Of a DNA stretch of 64,000 bases, positions 1-11,697 are shown piece after piece; position 1 is the stretch's first letter, and each line of letters opens with the position of its first letter. The position numbers and the translations under genes are program-made. The DNA comes from Psilocybe azurescens (lineage: Eukaryota; Basidiomycota; Agaricomycetes; Agaricales; Agrocybaceae), in contig JAJIRX010000032.1 of assembly GCA_023853785.1 (NCBI GenBank), positions 1 to 64,000 of the forward strand, in the 5' to 3' direction. The notes beneath the pieces were generated by a model. It searched no databases and had not been told where the DNA came from. It saw nothing but the letters and a program-made list of their open reading frames with translations.

Positions 1-3000
1 CCTGGAGGTTTGTACGCACTGCATCAACCACTTCTCGTAAGTCTGGCGATGATGTTATCGGCGCCCCATTGCATCCAGCTTGGTTGCCTATGGTACGCAA
101 CCCTGAACCCGATACTCGCCCCAAGAGTTATGGCCTATGTGTCTAACTGCTTGAAGGAGTTTCGCTCCCTCGATGCGTCGCAATCTTATTGATCATCGTG
201 ATGTGTTAATCCTCAGCCTGTTCGCAAACGGACAGAGCTATAACTTAATGAATGTCTATTCAGACGAGACCACATGGCCGCTCTCTCCTCCTTGCGGAGG
301 GAGGAGGCGGCCTCACTCCGCCCCCTTCATCTACATGGGGGTGATTTTAACATTCATTCCCAGGAATGGGATGGAGGCCATCACGGCCATCCAGGAGTTG
401 CCACTCAACTCCTCAATACTGTGGCGGAACTAGGCTTGCAACGGGCTCCTTTTGTGAACCCGGGACAACCTTCTACCCCCCGCATCCAAGGCTTTCAGCT
501 CAACAGTAATTGACTTGGTATTCATTCAACCGGATCAGACCCCTGACAGCGCAGGTCACCCGGGTGCACAATGCTCAGGGCGAAGTCGGATCACATCCCG
601 CTTCGCTACCACTCTATCGATCTCTGCTGATTCTGGGGCCACGCCCGCAGAGCTCTCAAAGCCGACAAAGAGGAGCAAATCCGCTTTGTCAGAGTCATTG
701 AGAGAGTTTGCCATGAAAGTGGACGAACATGCTCCTCTCAACACACCCGACCAGATTGATGCAGTAGCGCAAGCTATTGCTGATTCATTTCTGCAGCATG
801 GGAAACCTGCTCCAGAGAGGTCACTATCACAAGGCGCTCAAAACCATGGTGGACGGATGAGTGCTCAGTCGCGCTTCAGGCTTACCGGGAACATGGTCTT
901 CCAGAGGACTGGAAGCTATATCGAAAGGCGGTCAAAAATGCCAAACAGGTTTTCTTTGATTCTAGGATCACAGAAATATCCATTACCAACAAGCGCACGT
1001 GGGACCTCATGTCCTGGGTCCAACAGCGCAAGTTACCACCGTGCGAGGCTATTCAATACCAGGGGCAGCCTTGCCACGCCCTTCCTCAGTTGTGGGATGC
1101 TCTCCACAACACGTATAATTCGGGCGTCGGACAGTGCGTTCAACATCAGCATTCTTGATTCCATCCCCGACATGCCCGTTCTGGGATGGGTCCCATTCTC
1201 TGCACTTGAGATGCGGGAGGCGCTGGCCTTCTGCTCCAATGTGTCGGCCCCAGGGCCGGTCCACATCAAGTGGTCTCATCTCAAGATGTTGATGGGCCCA
1301 CCCACGTCTTCACCGTCTTACTTGCACTCGCCAATGCCTGCCTTAGGGTGGGCACTGGCCTAAGCACTTCAAGGAGTCCATATTGGTTATCATCCCGAAA
1401 CCGAACAAGCCCTCCTACTCTGCTCCAAAGGCATTCAGGCCCATTGTGCTCCTGAATACCGTTGGTAAATTGATTGAGAAAATGCTTTCCAATCGCATTC
1501 AGTTCGATGGTGTCGCCTCAGACGTCTTCCACCTAAATCAGATCGGAGGGATCCGTCAACGATCCACCGAAGATGCCGGCCTTATCCTGACGCACATGGT
1601 GCGTGCTGGGTGGGCCAAGGGACTCAAGACTAGTGTCATTGCCTTCAATGTCGCCCCAGTTCTTCCTGTCACTCAACCATGAGGTACTCATGGCCATCCT
1701 CCGGAAGCTAGGGTTTAGCGACAATTTTGTTAAATTCTTCTCCCATTATCTGGTCGGCTGCTCTACGCAATATGCATGGGGCAACTTCATTTCAGACCTT
1801 CGCCAGGCAGATGTAGGAGTGGGACAGGGCAGAGCCCTGTCCCCGGTCCTCTCTGCTCTCTACCTCACCCTCATTATGAGGCTGTTCAAGCTGGATCCAC
1901 TCACTCGTGGGTGCTTCCTGCTCTCATATGTCGACGATGGCACTCTTGTGGTGTAATCAAAGTCCCTTCTCGACAACTGTGAAGCCCTTAAATGGGCTTA
2001 TGGTGTCATATTCGAACTGTTCAAGAAATTGGACTCGCACTGGAGCACGACAAGTCTGAAGTATTCCACTTTGACCGGTCGCACTCTAAGACAATCCCCC
2101 TGTCGATCTGGGCTATGCACCCTATACTGGTGCGACCCCCCTCAAACCCAAGCTATACTAGCGGTACTTGGGTTTTTATTTCGATCGCAAGCTCACTTTT
2201 ACTGAGCATGTCTGATATTACTCCACCAAGGCTTTGTCTACCGTTAAGGCGATGAAGATGCTTGGTAGTTCCACTCGTGGTCTGGCGCCCTGTCCAGAAG
2301 CGCTGTCTCTCATCGCGCCGCATTCCTATAGTTACGTATGGCTTTCGTCTTTGGTACTTCGCAGCTGCTCGCTGCAAAGATGCCCTTATCATCTTTTCTA
2401 CAATGCAGCGCTCCGCTGCACTGTGGATTACTGGTGCATTCCACACTTCTCCGACTGGTGGGGTGGAGGCCCTTGTGGTCCTTCCCCTATCAATCTTCTT
2501 CTTTGCCGTCTGTCCGAGTGAGCTGACTATCGGTTTGCCACTCTGACCCCAACCCATCCTGTGAGGGCTTTCCTCTCTCGCTTTAACTGCGGCACTATTG
2601 CGCCGCACCCTTCTCTTCGATCCAGACTATGTCTGAACTGGAGATTTTCCGCACTAGTGGGACTCTCTTTGAGTCCAACACTAATGTTCTTGCTCTGACG
2701 GAGACCCTCCTCCCGATGAACCCGCTCTCCAGACCGGGTGTTCGACTGATGGACTGTTTTGCGGACCAAGTCCACTTCGATGACTGCAAGATTTCTCGCG
2801 GCGATGCCGACAAGGAATTAAAGCAGCACACCAAACACCTCAATAAGCTCCCGCTGACAAAATCTCGGAGAACATCGGGATTATAGACAGTGCGTCTCTT
2901 CAGGACGGTATCAAGGTGCCCTCCATCCTGTTAGCGGGGAGTTGAGCGCTGGCGCAGATGTTGCAGGCAAAGTCGCTTCTGACGCGGAGCTATATGCCAT

Positions 3001-3344
3001 CCGTTCTGCAATACCACATTGAGCTGTCTCAGCTGATCCTTCTATCCACTACTGGCGTAGTGGCGCTTAGGTGCTCTTCAGACTTGGTTCACTTGCAAGG
3101 ATGGCCAGTCAATACCTTGTGTATTCCGCTGCGCTGCAGTGGGACCTGCACCATAGCATTACAAGTGAAGTGACTGGACATTGCTACAAGATTGATCATT
3201 AGCTGCAGGGCCTAGCTTGCAGATCTTGGAATGTTTGTTAAGACCCCGAATATCGAGGACGGAATTTTCTCCAACTCAAAACGGTCGACGGGGCCGTTGC
3301 ACAACACGGGGGCAAAGATAACCCCTGGGTTCACTTCGCGAACA
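1..3344 (+). pseudogene. LINE-X: degraded ORF2 of a non-LTR retrotransposon
   Basis: The window opens inside the EEP endonuclease, at a PPWRF-type motif matching the intact version near 15,140. Around 1,383-1,680 comes the reverse transcriptase, with an IPKPNK start and a RPIVLLNTVGKLIEK block. The B motif (VGVGQG, about 1,818) and the catalytic box YVDDGTLVV (1,927-1,955) follow. A remnant of the RNase H domain lies at 2,630-3,240. Several frameshifts and a stop right after the YVDD box show it is dead. The end at about 3,344 is a breakpoint inside a foldback. By the inversion model this is the 5' part of the LINE that originally lay just upstream of LINE1. Confidence 0.85.
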
Positions 3345-3384
3345 TTGAGTTGGAGAAAATTCCATCCTCGATATTCGGGGTCTT
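3240..3384. repeat. Foldback (inverted repeat) at a LINE junction
   Basis: Two 40-bp arms, 3,240-3,279 and 3,345-3,384, are reverse complements with one mismatch, separated by 65 bp. The arms are the same segment of the LINE C-terminal coding region in opposite orientations. The foldback marks the point where plus-oriented LINE sequence switches to minus-oriented. Confidence 0.9.
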
Positions 3385-3865
3385 GGAACAGAACATTCCA
3401 AGATGCGCCGCGAGAGAGGGCAGCCTGCACAAGGCTGTCAATGATGTAGCTGGGCGTGGGCCCAGTGCGACTTTGAGTTCGGTTGCGTACTCATGTGCTT
3501 TATGGTGCAAGTCCCACTGCAATCGCGAGGGGACGTACACAAAGGTAATTGACTGGCCATCCTTGCAGGTGAACCAAGTCTGAAGAGCTCGCAGACTGCC
3601 ACGGAGTGGCCTTGTCCAGAGTGGATAGAAGGATCAACAGCTCGACGGGCAGATGCCATCGAAGTCTGTGAAATGAAATGTCCGTGCAGTCGTCATGCGA
3701 AGTCGCATTGACGATTGCAGAACGGATGGCATATAGCTCCGTCAGGGGCGTGTGACTTTGCCTGCAACATGTCTAGCACGCCAGCGCCTCAACTCCGCCG
3801 CTGAACAGGATGGAGGCCGCAATGGCTTGATACCGTCCTGAGAGGGGCAGACTTGCATCTGTCCC
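3345..3865 (-). pseudogene. Inverted LINE RNase H fragment
   Basis: On the minus strand this reads the LINE RNase H region (SMASARRAVDPSIHSGQ, then a VPSRLQWDLHHKAHEY-like stretch with frameshifts). It matches 6,380-6,905 and 12,640-13,160. It lies between plus-oriented LINE sequence on both sides. The right junction joins the fragment's 5' edge directly to the LINE 3' UTR. An inverted piece beside an intact 3' end is the usual trace of twin priming, but a later rearrangement is also possible. Confidence 0.8.
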
Positions 3866-4144
3866 TGCCTATATCCCATGAGGTTGTTCTTTGTAGATAA
3901 GTCTCTATCTGTTTCCTACTCTGCATCGAGGTTGGCGTTATATCCCCACAGTAGCTACCCTGTTATGTGTTCAGCATGGTCATTTATCGTAGGCTTCAGC
4001 GTTTCCAACGGACTCTTAGTAGTTTCGGCGAACAGTTTCTTAGTAGTTACCTGGTCAGGCATTTGTACTTAGCGACCGGACTGCTTTTGCGCACCGGTAT
4101 ACAAATTGATGATTTAAAAAAAAAAAAAAAACAAAAAACAAAAA
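3866..4144 (+). mobile_element. LINE 3' UTR and poly(A) tail
   Basis: The 3' terminal segment of the LINE family ends in a run of 16 A (4,116-4,131) followed by an A-rich tail. The same 3' end occurs in reverse complement at 5,436-5,690 and 11,698-11,935, so this is the true transcript end of the family. It is followed at once by the 11-bp sequence ATTTGGTTATC (4,145-4,155), one copy of the target duplication of the LINE that entered the copia RNase H. Confidence 0.9.
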
Positions 4145-4403
4145 ATTTGGTTATCACATTGACAAACCTTTGACTCTTCACATTGACAACCAATCTGCGA
4201 TCAGCGTCTCCAAGAATCCTGAACACCATAGACACATGAAGCACCTGGACCTGCGCTTCTACTGGCTGCGCGATGCAGTAAATGACAAGATGATCGACCC
4301 TACATTTGTTTCAACTGATCAGCAAGTTGCAGACATTCTTACAAAGGCTCTGCCTGCTGCAAAGGTTGAGTTTTGCAGAGAGGAGATGGGGATTTATGTT
4401 TAG
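4145..4403 (+). pseudogene. Copia RNase H, C-terminal part (displaced by inversion)
   Basis: The reading frame from 4,145 gives FGYHIDKPL, then DNQSAISVSKNPEHHRHMKH and a VADILTKALP motif, ending in a TAG at 4,401-4,403. This is the C-terminal end of Ty1/copia RNase H. The N-terminal part stops after the same FGY at 8,482-8,492 on the other strand. Both pieces therefore belong to one element that was split by a LINE insertion and then inverted. Confidence 0.92.
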
Positions 4404-4451
4404 AGTATATTTCATTCTTTTTATTTCTGAGACTGTTCAGATCATGGGGGA

Positions 4452-4703
4452 TGTTAGAATTGATATTTCAGACTCAGACTGATGGGATCACATGACAGAC
4501 ACCTATGTAGCTGTAGTACACCGCTTGAACTCCTTAGTTACTCACTTCGGACTTCAGGCAAGTAGATAGCATAGTTCAGTCTCAATACACTCAGTTACTC
4601 ACTTCGGACTTCAGGCCCTCATTGCCACTCTGTCTGATACAGTGTGACCACTAAACTCGGACCACAGCTGTCTCGCACGTTTCCGAACTCGCCATCTTTA
4701 ACA
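4452..4703 (+). repeat. Copia 3' LTR
   Basis: 252 bp, TGTTAG...TTAACA, preceded by a G-rich polypurine stretch (gggggA). I count four mismatches against the reverse complement of 13,492-13,743. The 5 bp after it are CATAA, the same as the 5 bp before the 5' LTR on the other strand, so both LTRs come from one insertion. A 24-bp segment around TTACTCACTTCGGACTTCAG is repeated inside the LTR. Confidence 0.95.
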
Positions 4704-5435
4704 CATAACAACGTCATCATCGCCGGCACAACCGTGGTCAGACCAAGCAGGGGGGGAGGAGATGCGGAGAGGGTCTGGGGAAATAGGACCAATGGCCAAA
4801 GACATTCGAATAGTGTCATCTTCTGCAGTGAATAACTCCGCAACCACACAGATTGGGAGGATGTTATTGGGAGTGGGCTTAGTGCCCAGGTCCCCATTAA
4901 AGGCGTAGTGGGTGAATTCAACCATCGCTTGAGCCAGGGATGCTCCCATGGGGGACAAATGAAGGTTGATGTGAGTAGAATTGACATACCCGACGATTGT
5001 CCTGAGTGCTCCCATTATCCTATGGCTATCTTCTACCACATCGGCATTGCCGTAACTGAGTAATAGGTATGCGGAGGAGTCTTTCATATCTTCATCCACA
5101 GTCCTCACCGGCGAAGGAGCGTTGGAGGGCTGGGCGATGTTGTCCCTGGCAGTAACTGTGGGAGTGCGATGATGAGACGACTGCCTCAAAGACGTGGCAG
5201 AGCGACTGGGTTGGGCAGTGCGTGCCCCATGTGAAGCAGGGACAGGGCCTTGACTATAGGTGTCTCGAACAGCAGGAATGCCCGCTGTAGGGACCGGTGA
5301 TGCAGTCGGCGAAGGTTGAACTGCGGATGGTTTGGCTCTGGATGCCAGCGTCTGAAAAGGGGACGGTGGCCTTGTGGGTTGCTGTTTAGGCGGCATAGTT
5401 ATGGAAACCCAAGCTAATACTGCCGGTGGTGGTAA
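4704..5435 (-). pseudogene. LINE1: 5' end and N-terminal half of ORF1
   Basis: The start ATG of ORF1 is at about 5,396 on the minus strand (MPPKQQPTRPPSPF), after a short leader. The product is Pro/Ser/Ala-rich, then has an acidic stretch (DEDMKDSSAYLLLSYG) and a conserved TIVGYVNSTHINLH block. It stops at GTTATG, where the copia inserted. The rest of ORF1 continues on the plus strand at 13,744. The same ORF1 start is seen at 25,235. The LINE leader abuts the poly(A) of another LINE at 5,436 with no bases between. Confidence 0.88.
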
Positions 5436-8400
5436 TTTTTTTTTTTTTTTTAAATCATCAATTTGTATACCGGTGCGCAAAAGCAGTCCGGTCGCTAAGT
5501 ACAAATGCCTGACCAGGTAACTACTAAGAAACTGTTCGCCGAAACTACTAAGAGTCCGTTGGAAACGCTGAAGCCTACGATAAATGACCGTGCTGAACAC
5601 ATAACAGGGTAGCTACTGTGGGGATATAACACCAACCTCGATGCAGAAGAAGAAACAGATAGAGACTTATCTACAAAGAACAACCTCACGGGATATAGGA
5701 TAGGAGTGACCCTAGCCTTAGGAAGCCTGGGGTGGAGTGGATGCAACACCAGCAGGAGATAACTCACAAGGCGGGGGGCGCCCAAGTCCAGCAGCCGAGA
5801 CTAGCGGTACCAGCTCTCCCTGGTTCCCACATACTCAACGCCATTCGTAACGTGGCCCAGGTCCTGGGTGAAGGTAGTGAGTCGAACACCAAAGCGAGTG
5901 GCAAACAAGCCCCGCCGAAACGGCCTACCCCAGCATAGCCAAACAACCACAAGCCAAGCGGATAATTGGCCCATGCCAATCAAGACCGCCAATCAAGGAC
6001 TCCCCCACAATGCCCAACGTCAGTTGTCAACCAACGCCCGCAAGGGGGAGCCGAGCGGAAGGCGAACACGTTCGGGTTCATCTCCAAAAATGAGTGAAGG
6101 TAGCACAACGTGGTCGGCTGCCTAAGCTCGCAAGTCCTGGGAGGACGATAGGTCCTTTGCAGGTGAGGATATGCGTGCGGGTCTCCCAAGGACACCCACA
6201 CGGGCACGATGTATGACCATCGTTAAGATTAAATCGAGAATAGTAAGACCCAATGGGCGCATGATTCAGAATACACCTACATACACATGTGTGCGTAGAG
6301 CTGCGGGGAGCTCATGTTCGCGAAGTGAACCCAGGGGTTATCTTTGCCCCCGTGTTGTGCAACGGCCCCGTCGACCGTTTTGAGTTGGAGAAAATTCCGT
6401 CCTCGATATTCGGGGTCTTGGAACAGAACATTCCAAGATGCGCCCGCGAGAGAGGGCAACCTGCATACGAAGGCTGTCAAATGATGTAGCTGGGCGTGGG
6501 CCCAGTGCGACTTTGAGTTCGGTTGCGTACTCGTGTGCTTTATGGTGCAAGTCCCACTGCAATCGCGAGGGGACGTACACAAAGGTAATTGACTGGCCAT
6601 CCTTGCAGGTGAACCAAGTCTGAAGAGCCTCGCAGACTGCCACGGAGTGGCCTTGTCCAGAGTGGATAGAAGGATCAACAGCTTGACGGGCAGATGCCAT
6701 CGAGTCTGTGAAAATGAAAATGTCCGTGCAGTCGTCATGCGAAGTCGCATTGACGATTGCAGAACGGATGGCATATAGCTCCGCGTCAGGGGCGGTGACT
6801 TTGCCTGCGACATGTCTAGCGCGCCAGCGCCTCAACTCCGCCACTGAACAGGATGGAGGCCGCAATGGCTTGATACCGTCCTGAGAGGGGCAGACTTGCA
6901 TCTGTCCCTGCATAGTAGGTCCCGATGTTCTCCGAGATTTTGTCGCTGGAGCTTATTGAGGTGTTTGGTGCGCTGCTTTAATTCCTTGTCGGCATCGCCG
7001 CGAGAAATCTTGCAGTCATCGAAGTGGACTTGGTCCGCAAAACAGTCCATCAGTCGAACACCCGGTCGTGAAAGCGGGTTCATCGGGAGTAGGGTCTCTG
7101 TCAGGGCAAGAACATTAGTGTCGGACTCAAAAAGAGTCCCACTAGTGCGGAAGATTTCCGGTTCAGACATAGTCTGGATCGAAATGGAAGGATGCGGCGT
7201 GATAGTGCCGCAGTTGAAGCGAGAGAGGAAGGCTCTCACGGGATGTGTCGGGGTCAGGGTGGCAAACCGATAGTCGGCACGCTCAGATAGACAACGAAGA
7301 AGGAGATTGATAGGGGGAGGCCCGCAAGGGCCTCCACACCACCAGTCGGAGAAGTGCGGAAAGCACCGGTAATCCACAATGCAGCGAACGTTGCATTACA
7401 GAGAGATGATGGAGAGCACCTTTGCAGCGAGCAGCTGCAAAGTACCAAAGACGAAAGCCATACGTAACTATGGGAAGTACGTAGGCGCGATAAAGGACGT
7501 GCTTCTGGACAGGGCGCAGTCCTCGAGTGGAACTACCAAGCATCTTCATCGCCTTCACGGTAGAAAGAGCCTTGGTGGAGTAGTATCGGACATGCTCAGT
7601 AAAAGTGAGCTTCGCGATTGAAGTAGAAGCCCAAGTACCGCCAATACAGTTTGGGTTTGAGAGGGGTCGCGCCGGTGTACGGAGCATAGCCCAGATCAAC
7701 AGGGGGATTGTCTTTGAGTGCGACCAATCGAAGTGAAATACTTCGGACTTGTCGTGCTCCAGTGCGAGTCCAAATTTCTTGAACAGCTCGAATATGACAC
7801 CATAAGCCCGTTTAAGGGCTTCACAGTTGTCGAGGAGGGACTTTGATTGCACCACAAGGGTGCCATCATCGACGTATGAGAGCAAGAAGCACCCATGAGT
7901 GAGTGGATCCAGCTCGAAAAGCCTCATAATGAGGGTAAGGTACAGTGCAGAAAGGACCGGGGACAGGGCAGAGCCCTGTCCCACTCCTACATCTGCCTGG
8001 CGGAGGTCGGAGATGAAGTCACCCCACACATACTGCGTGAGAGCGACCGACCAAGTAGTGGGAGAAAAATTTAACGACATTGTTGCTAAACCCTAGCTTC
8101 CGGAGAATAGCCATGAGGACTTCATGGTTGAGTGACGGGAAGAACTGAGTGACATCAAAGGCAATGACGCTAGTCTTGAGTCCCTTGGCCCACCCAGCAC
8201 GCACCGTGTGCGTCAGGATGAGGCCGGCATCTTCGGTGGATCGTTGACGGATCCCTCCGATCTGATTTGGGTGGAAGACATCTGAAGCGACGCCCGTCAA
8301 ACTGTATGCGATTGGAAAGCATTTTCTCAATCAATTTACCAACGGTATTCAGGAGCACAATGGGCCTGAATGCCTTTGGAGCAGAGTAGGAGGGCTTGTT

Positions 8401-8481
8401 TGGTTTTGGGATGATAACCGACATGGACTCCTTGAAGTGCTTAGGCCAGTGCCCAACCCGGAGGCAGGCATTGGCGAGCGC
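5436..8481 (-). pseudogene. 5'-truncated LINE copy (RT to 3' end)
   Basis: Reading from 8,481 down, it starts inside ORF2 just before the reverse transcriptase. It shows IIPKPNKPSYSAPKAFRPIV, AFDVTQFFPSL (motif A), VGVGQGSALSP (motif B) and YVDDGTLVV (motif C), then RNase H with DAELYAIRSAI and IFTDSMASA. The C-terminal region and 3' UTR end in a T run (5,436-5,451 on the plus strand). Frameshifts separate the domains. Its 5' edge is flanked by GATAACCAAAT (8,482-8,492), the reverse complement of the duplication at 4,145-4,155. By the inversion model this copy is a hybrid of two recombined LINEs. Confidence 0.88.
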
Positions 8482-10351
8482 GATAACCAAATTCACGCAG
8501 AATGTTGCGCATCCATGCAATCTCCTTGCCTGCTTCAACAGCTGCAATGAACTCTGCTTCAGTGGTAGAAAGCGCAACTATTCCCTGCAGTTTGCTGCTC
8601 CAGCCAACAGCACCACCAGCCATAATCGTCACATAACCACCTGTAGAGCATCCGGTGTCTTTGCAGTTGCCATGAGATGCATCGCAGTAGGTGCTGAACA
8701 TGTCTAGACCCAGCTTGCCCGAGTAGTGCAACTTGTGATCAAGCGTACCCTTCAAATAGCACAATAGATGTTTGACTGCTGCCCAGTGTTTGGGACCAGG
8801 ATTGCTGTTAAAGCGTGCCAGATAGGCAACAACATGTGCAATGTCACTGCGGGTCATAGAGGCGAGATATTGAAGCGAACCAATGCAGCTGAGATAGGGA
8901 ACATTTTGCATGAATTGCAAATCTTCTGGTGACGGCGCCCCATTTCCTTGGTGAGAACGGTGCCAGGAATCATAGGAGTCAACACAGGACTGCAATCTGT
9001 CATGTTGTAGTGTTCTAGAATATCTAGAATGAACTGGCGTTGATGTAGAGCGATTGTGCGTGATTTGCAATCTCTGGTGATGCCTACACCAAGCAGGAAC
9101 TCCGTTGGACCAAGATCTCTGCATTTGAAGTGTTCAGCAAGCTGCTTGACTGCTCTATCAATCACAGCTCCATCCTTGCAAGCTATAGTGATATCATCAA
9201 TGTAAATGGGCACAAACATGCGAACATGGCCATCAGAGTAGATGTAGACAGATCTGTCTGCTTCAACTTGCTTGAATCCCATTTGGGTGAGTGCAGCATG
9301 CAATTTGATGTTCCACTGATGAGCTGACTGCTTGAGTCCATACAACGATTTTCGGGCCTGCAGACCTTGTTTGGAGCACCCTCATGGAATCCATCAGGCT
9401 GCTTCATGTAGATGTATTCATCCAAGTCTCCATTGGTGAAAGCAGCTGAGATATCAACAGAGCGCAGTTCTAGGTCTTCCGCAGCAGCTATAGCAAATGT
9501 AGTGTGTATTGTTGCAGGGCGAGGTGTAGGTGCATGCACTTCATGATAGTCACGTCTGGGACATTGAGAGCAGCCTTGGGCGACGATTCGGGCCTTGTAG
9601 TGGGCAGAGGCGCGGTTGGGAGCCGATTCCGCACATGGACATAAGCAGAGACAGCCAGGACCCAAAACGACGCGAGGGAGATTGGATTCATCCAACATAG
9701 CAATAGCATGGTCAGAAATGGTGCGATTTGCACACTCTGCAACTCCATTCTGCTGGGGCCTGTTCCTGGTGCTGTGACGTTGTACAATGCCGCACTGATC
9801 AGTGAATTTTATGAAAGCAGCTGACATATATTCCCCAGCCTTGTCATCTTGAATAGCCTTGATTTTAGCGTTGAGCTGGTCTGCATACACTTTGAACGTC
9901 TTAAAAGCCTCAAAAGCGTCACTATTTCGCTTTAAGAACAGTACAGCATGCAGCTTGGTACAGTCATCAAGGAAAGTGATCCAATAGCGATATCCCTCCC
10001 GGACTGGCAACAGGGAGAGGACCATGAAGGTCAGAATGGATCAGCTCAAGTGGTTCAAGTGATTCTCTAGTGGAGCTGGGAAATGGTGCAGATGTCATTT
10101 TGCCTGCCAGACATGCCTTGCAAATCGGATCGGGCTGATCTTTGGAGGTAACAACTAGACCAAATACAAGATCGCCGTGTATCAATTGCTTGATTGTAGC
10201 ATGACTGTGGTGCGCACAGCGACGATGCCAAAGATTGATGTCCATTGGGAGAGTTGAAGCTGCGCTTGCACATTCAGAAATTGGCTCAGTGGATGCATCT
10301 AGAATCCCACAATTTTGCGAGGTGACTGTAGCCGTGAAGAGCGTCGTTCCG
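8482..10351 (-). pseudogene. Copia pol: integrase, RT, RNase H N-part
   Basis: In order on the minus strand: GAG-pre-integrase zinc region with LWHRRCAHHSH and CKACLAGK (about 10,250-10,110). The integrase core follows, with acidic residues in HSDLHGPL, QDDKAGEY and NGVAECANRT. Next is RT, with SVDISAAFTNGDLDEYIYM, LYGLKQSAHQWN and the catalytic VPIYIDDITIA. RNase H follows, with YCDASHGNCKDTGCS and STTEAEFIAA, stopping at FGY where a LINE inserted. Frameshifts near 9,970, 9,350 and 9,120 break the frame. Domain order INT-RT-RNase H is diagnostic of Ty1/copia. Confidence 0.93.
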
Positions 10352-11563
10352 TCAGCGTTTAAAGAACATGGTGGTTTCATTCACTTCCATGCGGATGCCT
10401 TTGTGTTTGGTAAGGTATAAACAAGCCAATAGATTGTTGCGCAGCAGGGGAACATGCAAAACTTGTGTAAGCTCTACAGAACACGATTCCTGACCCTTTA
10501 TCACTGGATTGATCATCACACTCCCAAAACCAGCTGAATAGACAATGGTGTTGTCTGCTAACTTGACTGGGACGATGTAGGGCGTGTAATTGCGTATCCA
10601 TGCACGATGTGGTGTCATATGACTAGTGGCACCTGTGTCTGTGAGCCAATCAAAGTTAGCATCGCTGTGGGAGGTGTTTGAAGCGGATGTAGACAGTGCA
10701 CTTGCATTTCCAGCAAATTCTGGCTTGGGATCCTTCTCAGTGGACTCCTGCGCTTTCCTGGCCTTCTGACCTCTGTTCTTGTACCTAGTGCAGACGCTTT
10801 CCTTCGCTTTCTCTTGAGAGTCGAGATATCGGCTGCATTCAGCTTGCATGTGGTTGTTCATGCCGCAAAATGTGCAGAGAAGCGTAGGGGGCACAGGAGT
10901 GCGAGATGACGATGCTGCAAGTGCAGAGGCAACACTGGGAGCGGCAGAAGCGCGATGGCGACGTTGGGACTTTTCTGTGACAAAAGCCTGTTGAATGGTA
11001 GCCTTCTCCAACTTGTCCATGAGCAATAGAGACGAAGCAAAGCCACTGAACTCGTCTGGAAGTGCCCTAATGAGGGTCATGCTTGCCAGCTCATCATCTA
11101 GATTGGTGAGAGTGAAGTCCTTAGGCCGAAGATCTTGAATCCTGTGAATGGCAGTGTCCACTCTGTTCATGAGTGACTGCAGAGATTCGTCCTCCTGCTT
11201 CCTGATTGAGAATAGGTCGTCATAGGCATTGAAGCGTGCACCAGGATGCTTCTGGAGGTGTACCGAAACGAGGGCAGCCCACATAGTGACAGGATTGTCC
11301 AAAATAGAGGCAAAATGGATCTTCTGATTCTCTTCAACAGCCAAATAGATGTAGCCAGCTGCCTTGTCCGATTTGGTGTTCCAAGCGTTGAGTGCGGCCT
11401 CCTCAGTGTCCTTGGGTGGTGAGGACTGCCTAGGGGCCTTGGATTGACCGGAAACGATGCGCCAAACGCCCTGGGCACGAAGCCAAGCCTGCATTTCACC
11501 GCACCAGGATGGGTAGTTGGAAGCATTCAGTTTTGCAAAATTGGGCAGAGATGAAGAAGACAT
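10352..11563 (-). pseudogene. Copia gag and protease
   Basis: The likely start is the ATG at 11,563 (MSSSSLPNFAKLNASNY). An in-frame upstream ATG at 11,692 lies too close to the inserted LINE tail to be the natural start. The gag begins with a copia-type capsid domain (NYPSWCGEMQAWL), followed by a CX2CX4HX4C knuckle (CTFCGMNNHMQAEC). The protease has active site DTGA in DWLTDTGATSHMT, followed by VLHVPLLRNNLL. The frame is long and almost undamaged from gag to protease, unlike pol. Gag and pol form one polyprotein in this group. Confidence 0.9.
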
Positions 11564-11697
11564 GATTGTGTGAGATGGGAGTGAAGTGACGTGGTGGTAG
11601 TGAGCAGAGACGTGCGGGAACGTGTGCGAAACATTGTGACATGATGAGGTGGCGGTACGAGCACGGGCGCCGGCCTGTGCGAGCGAAAACACGAAGA

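Noticed and set aside
4698..5600. A 300-codon minus-strand frame running through the A-tract
   Set aside because: It fuses the 3' UTR of one LINE, a poly-Lys from the poly(A), and ORF1 of the next LINE. The real start is MPPKQQ at about 5,396.
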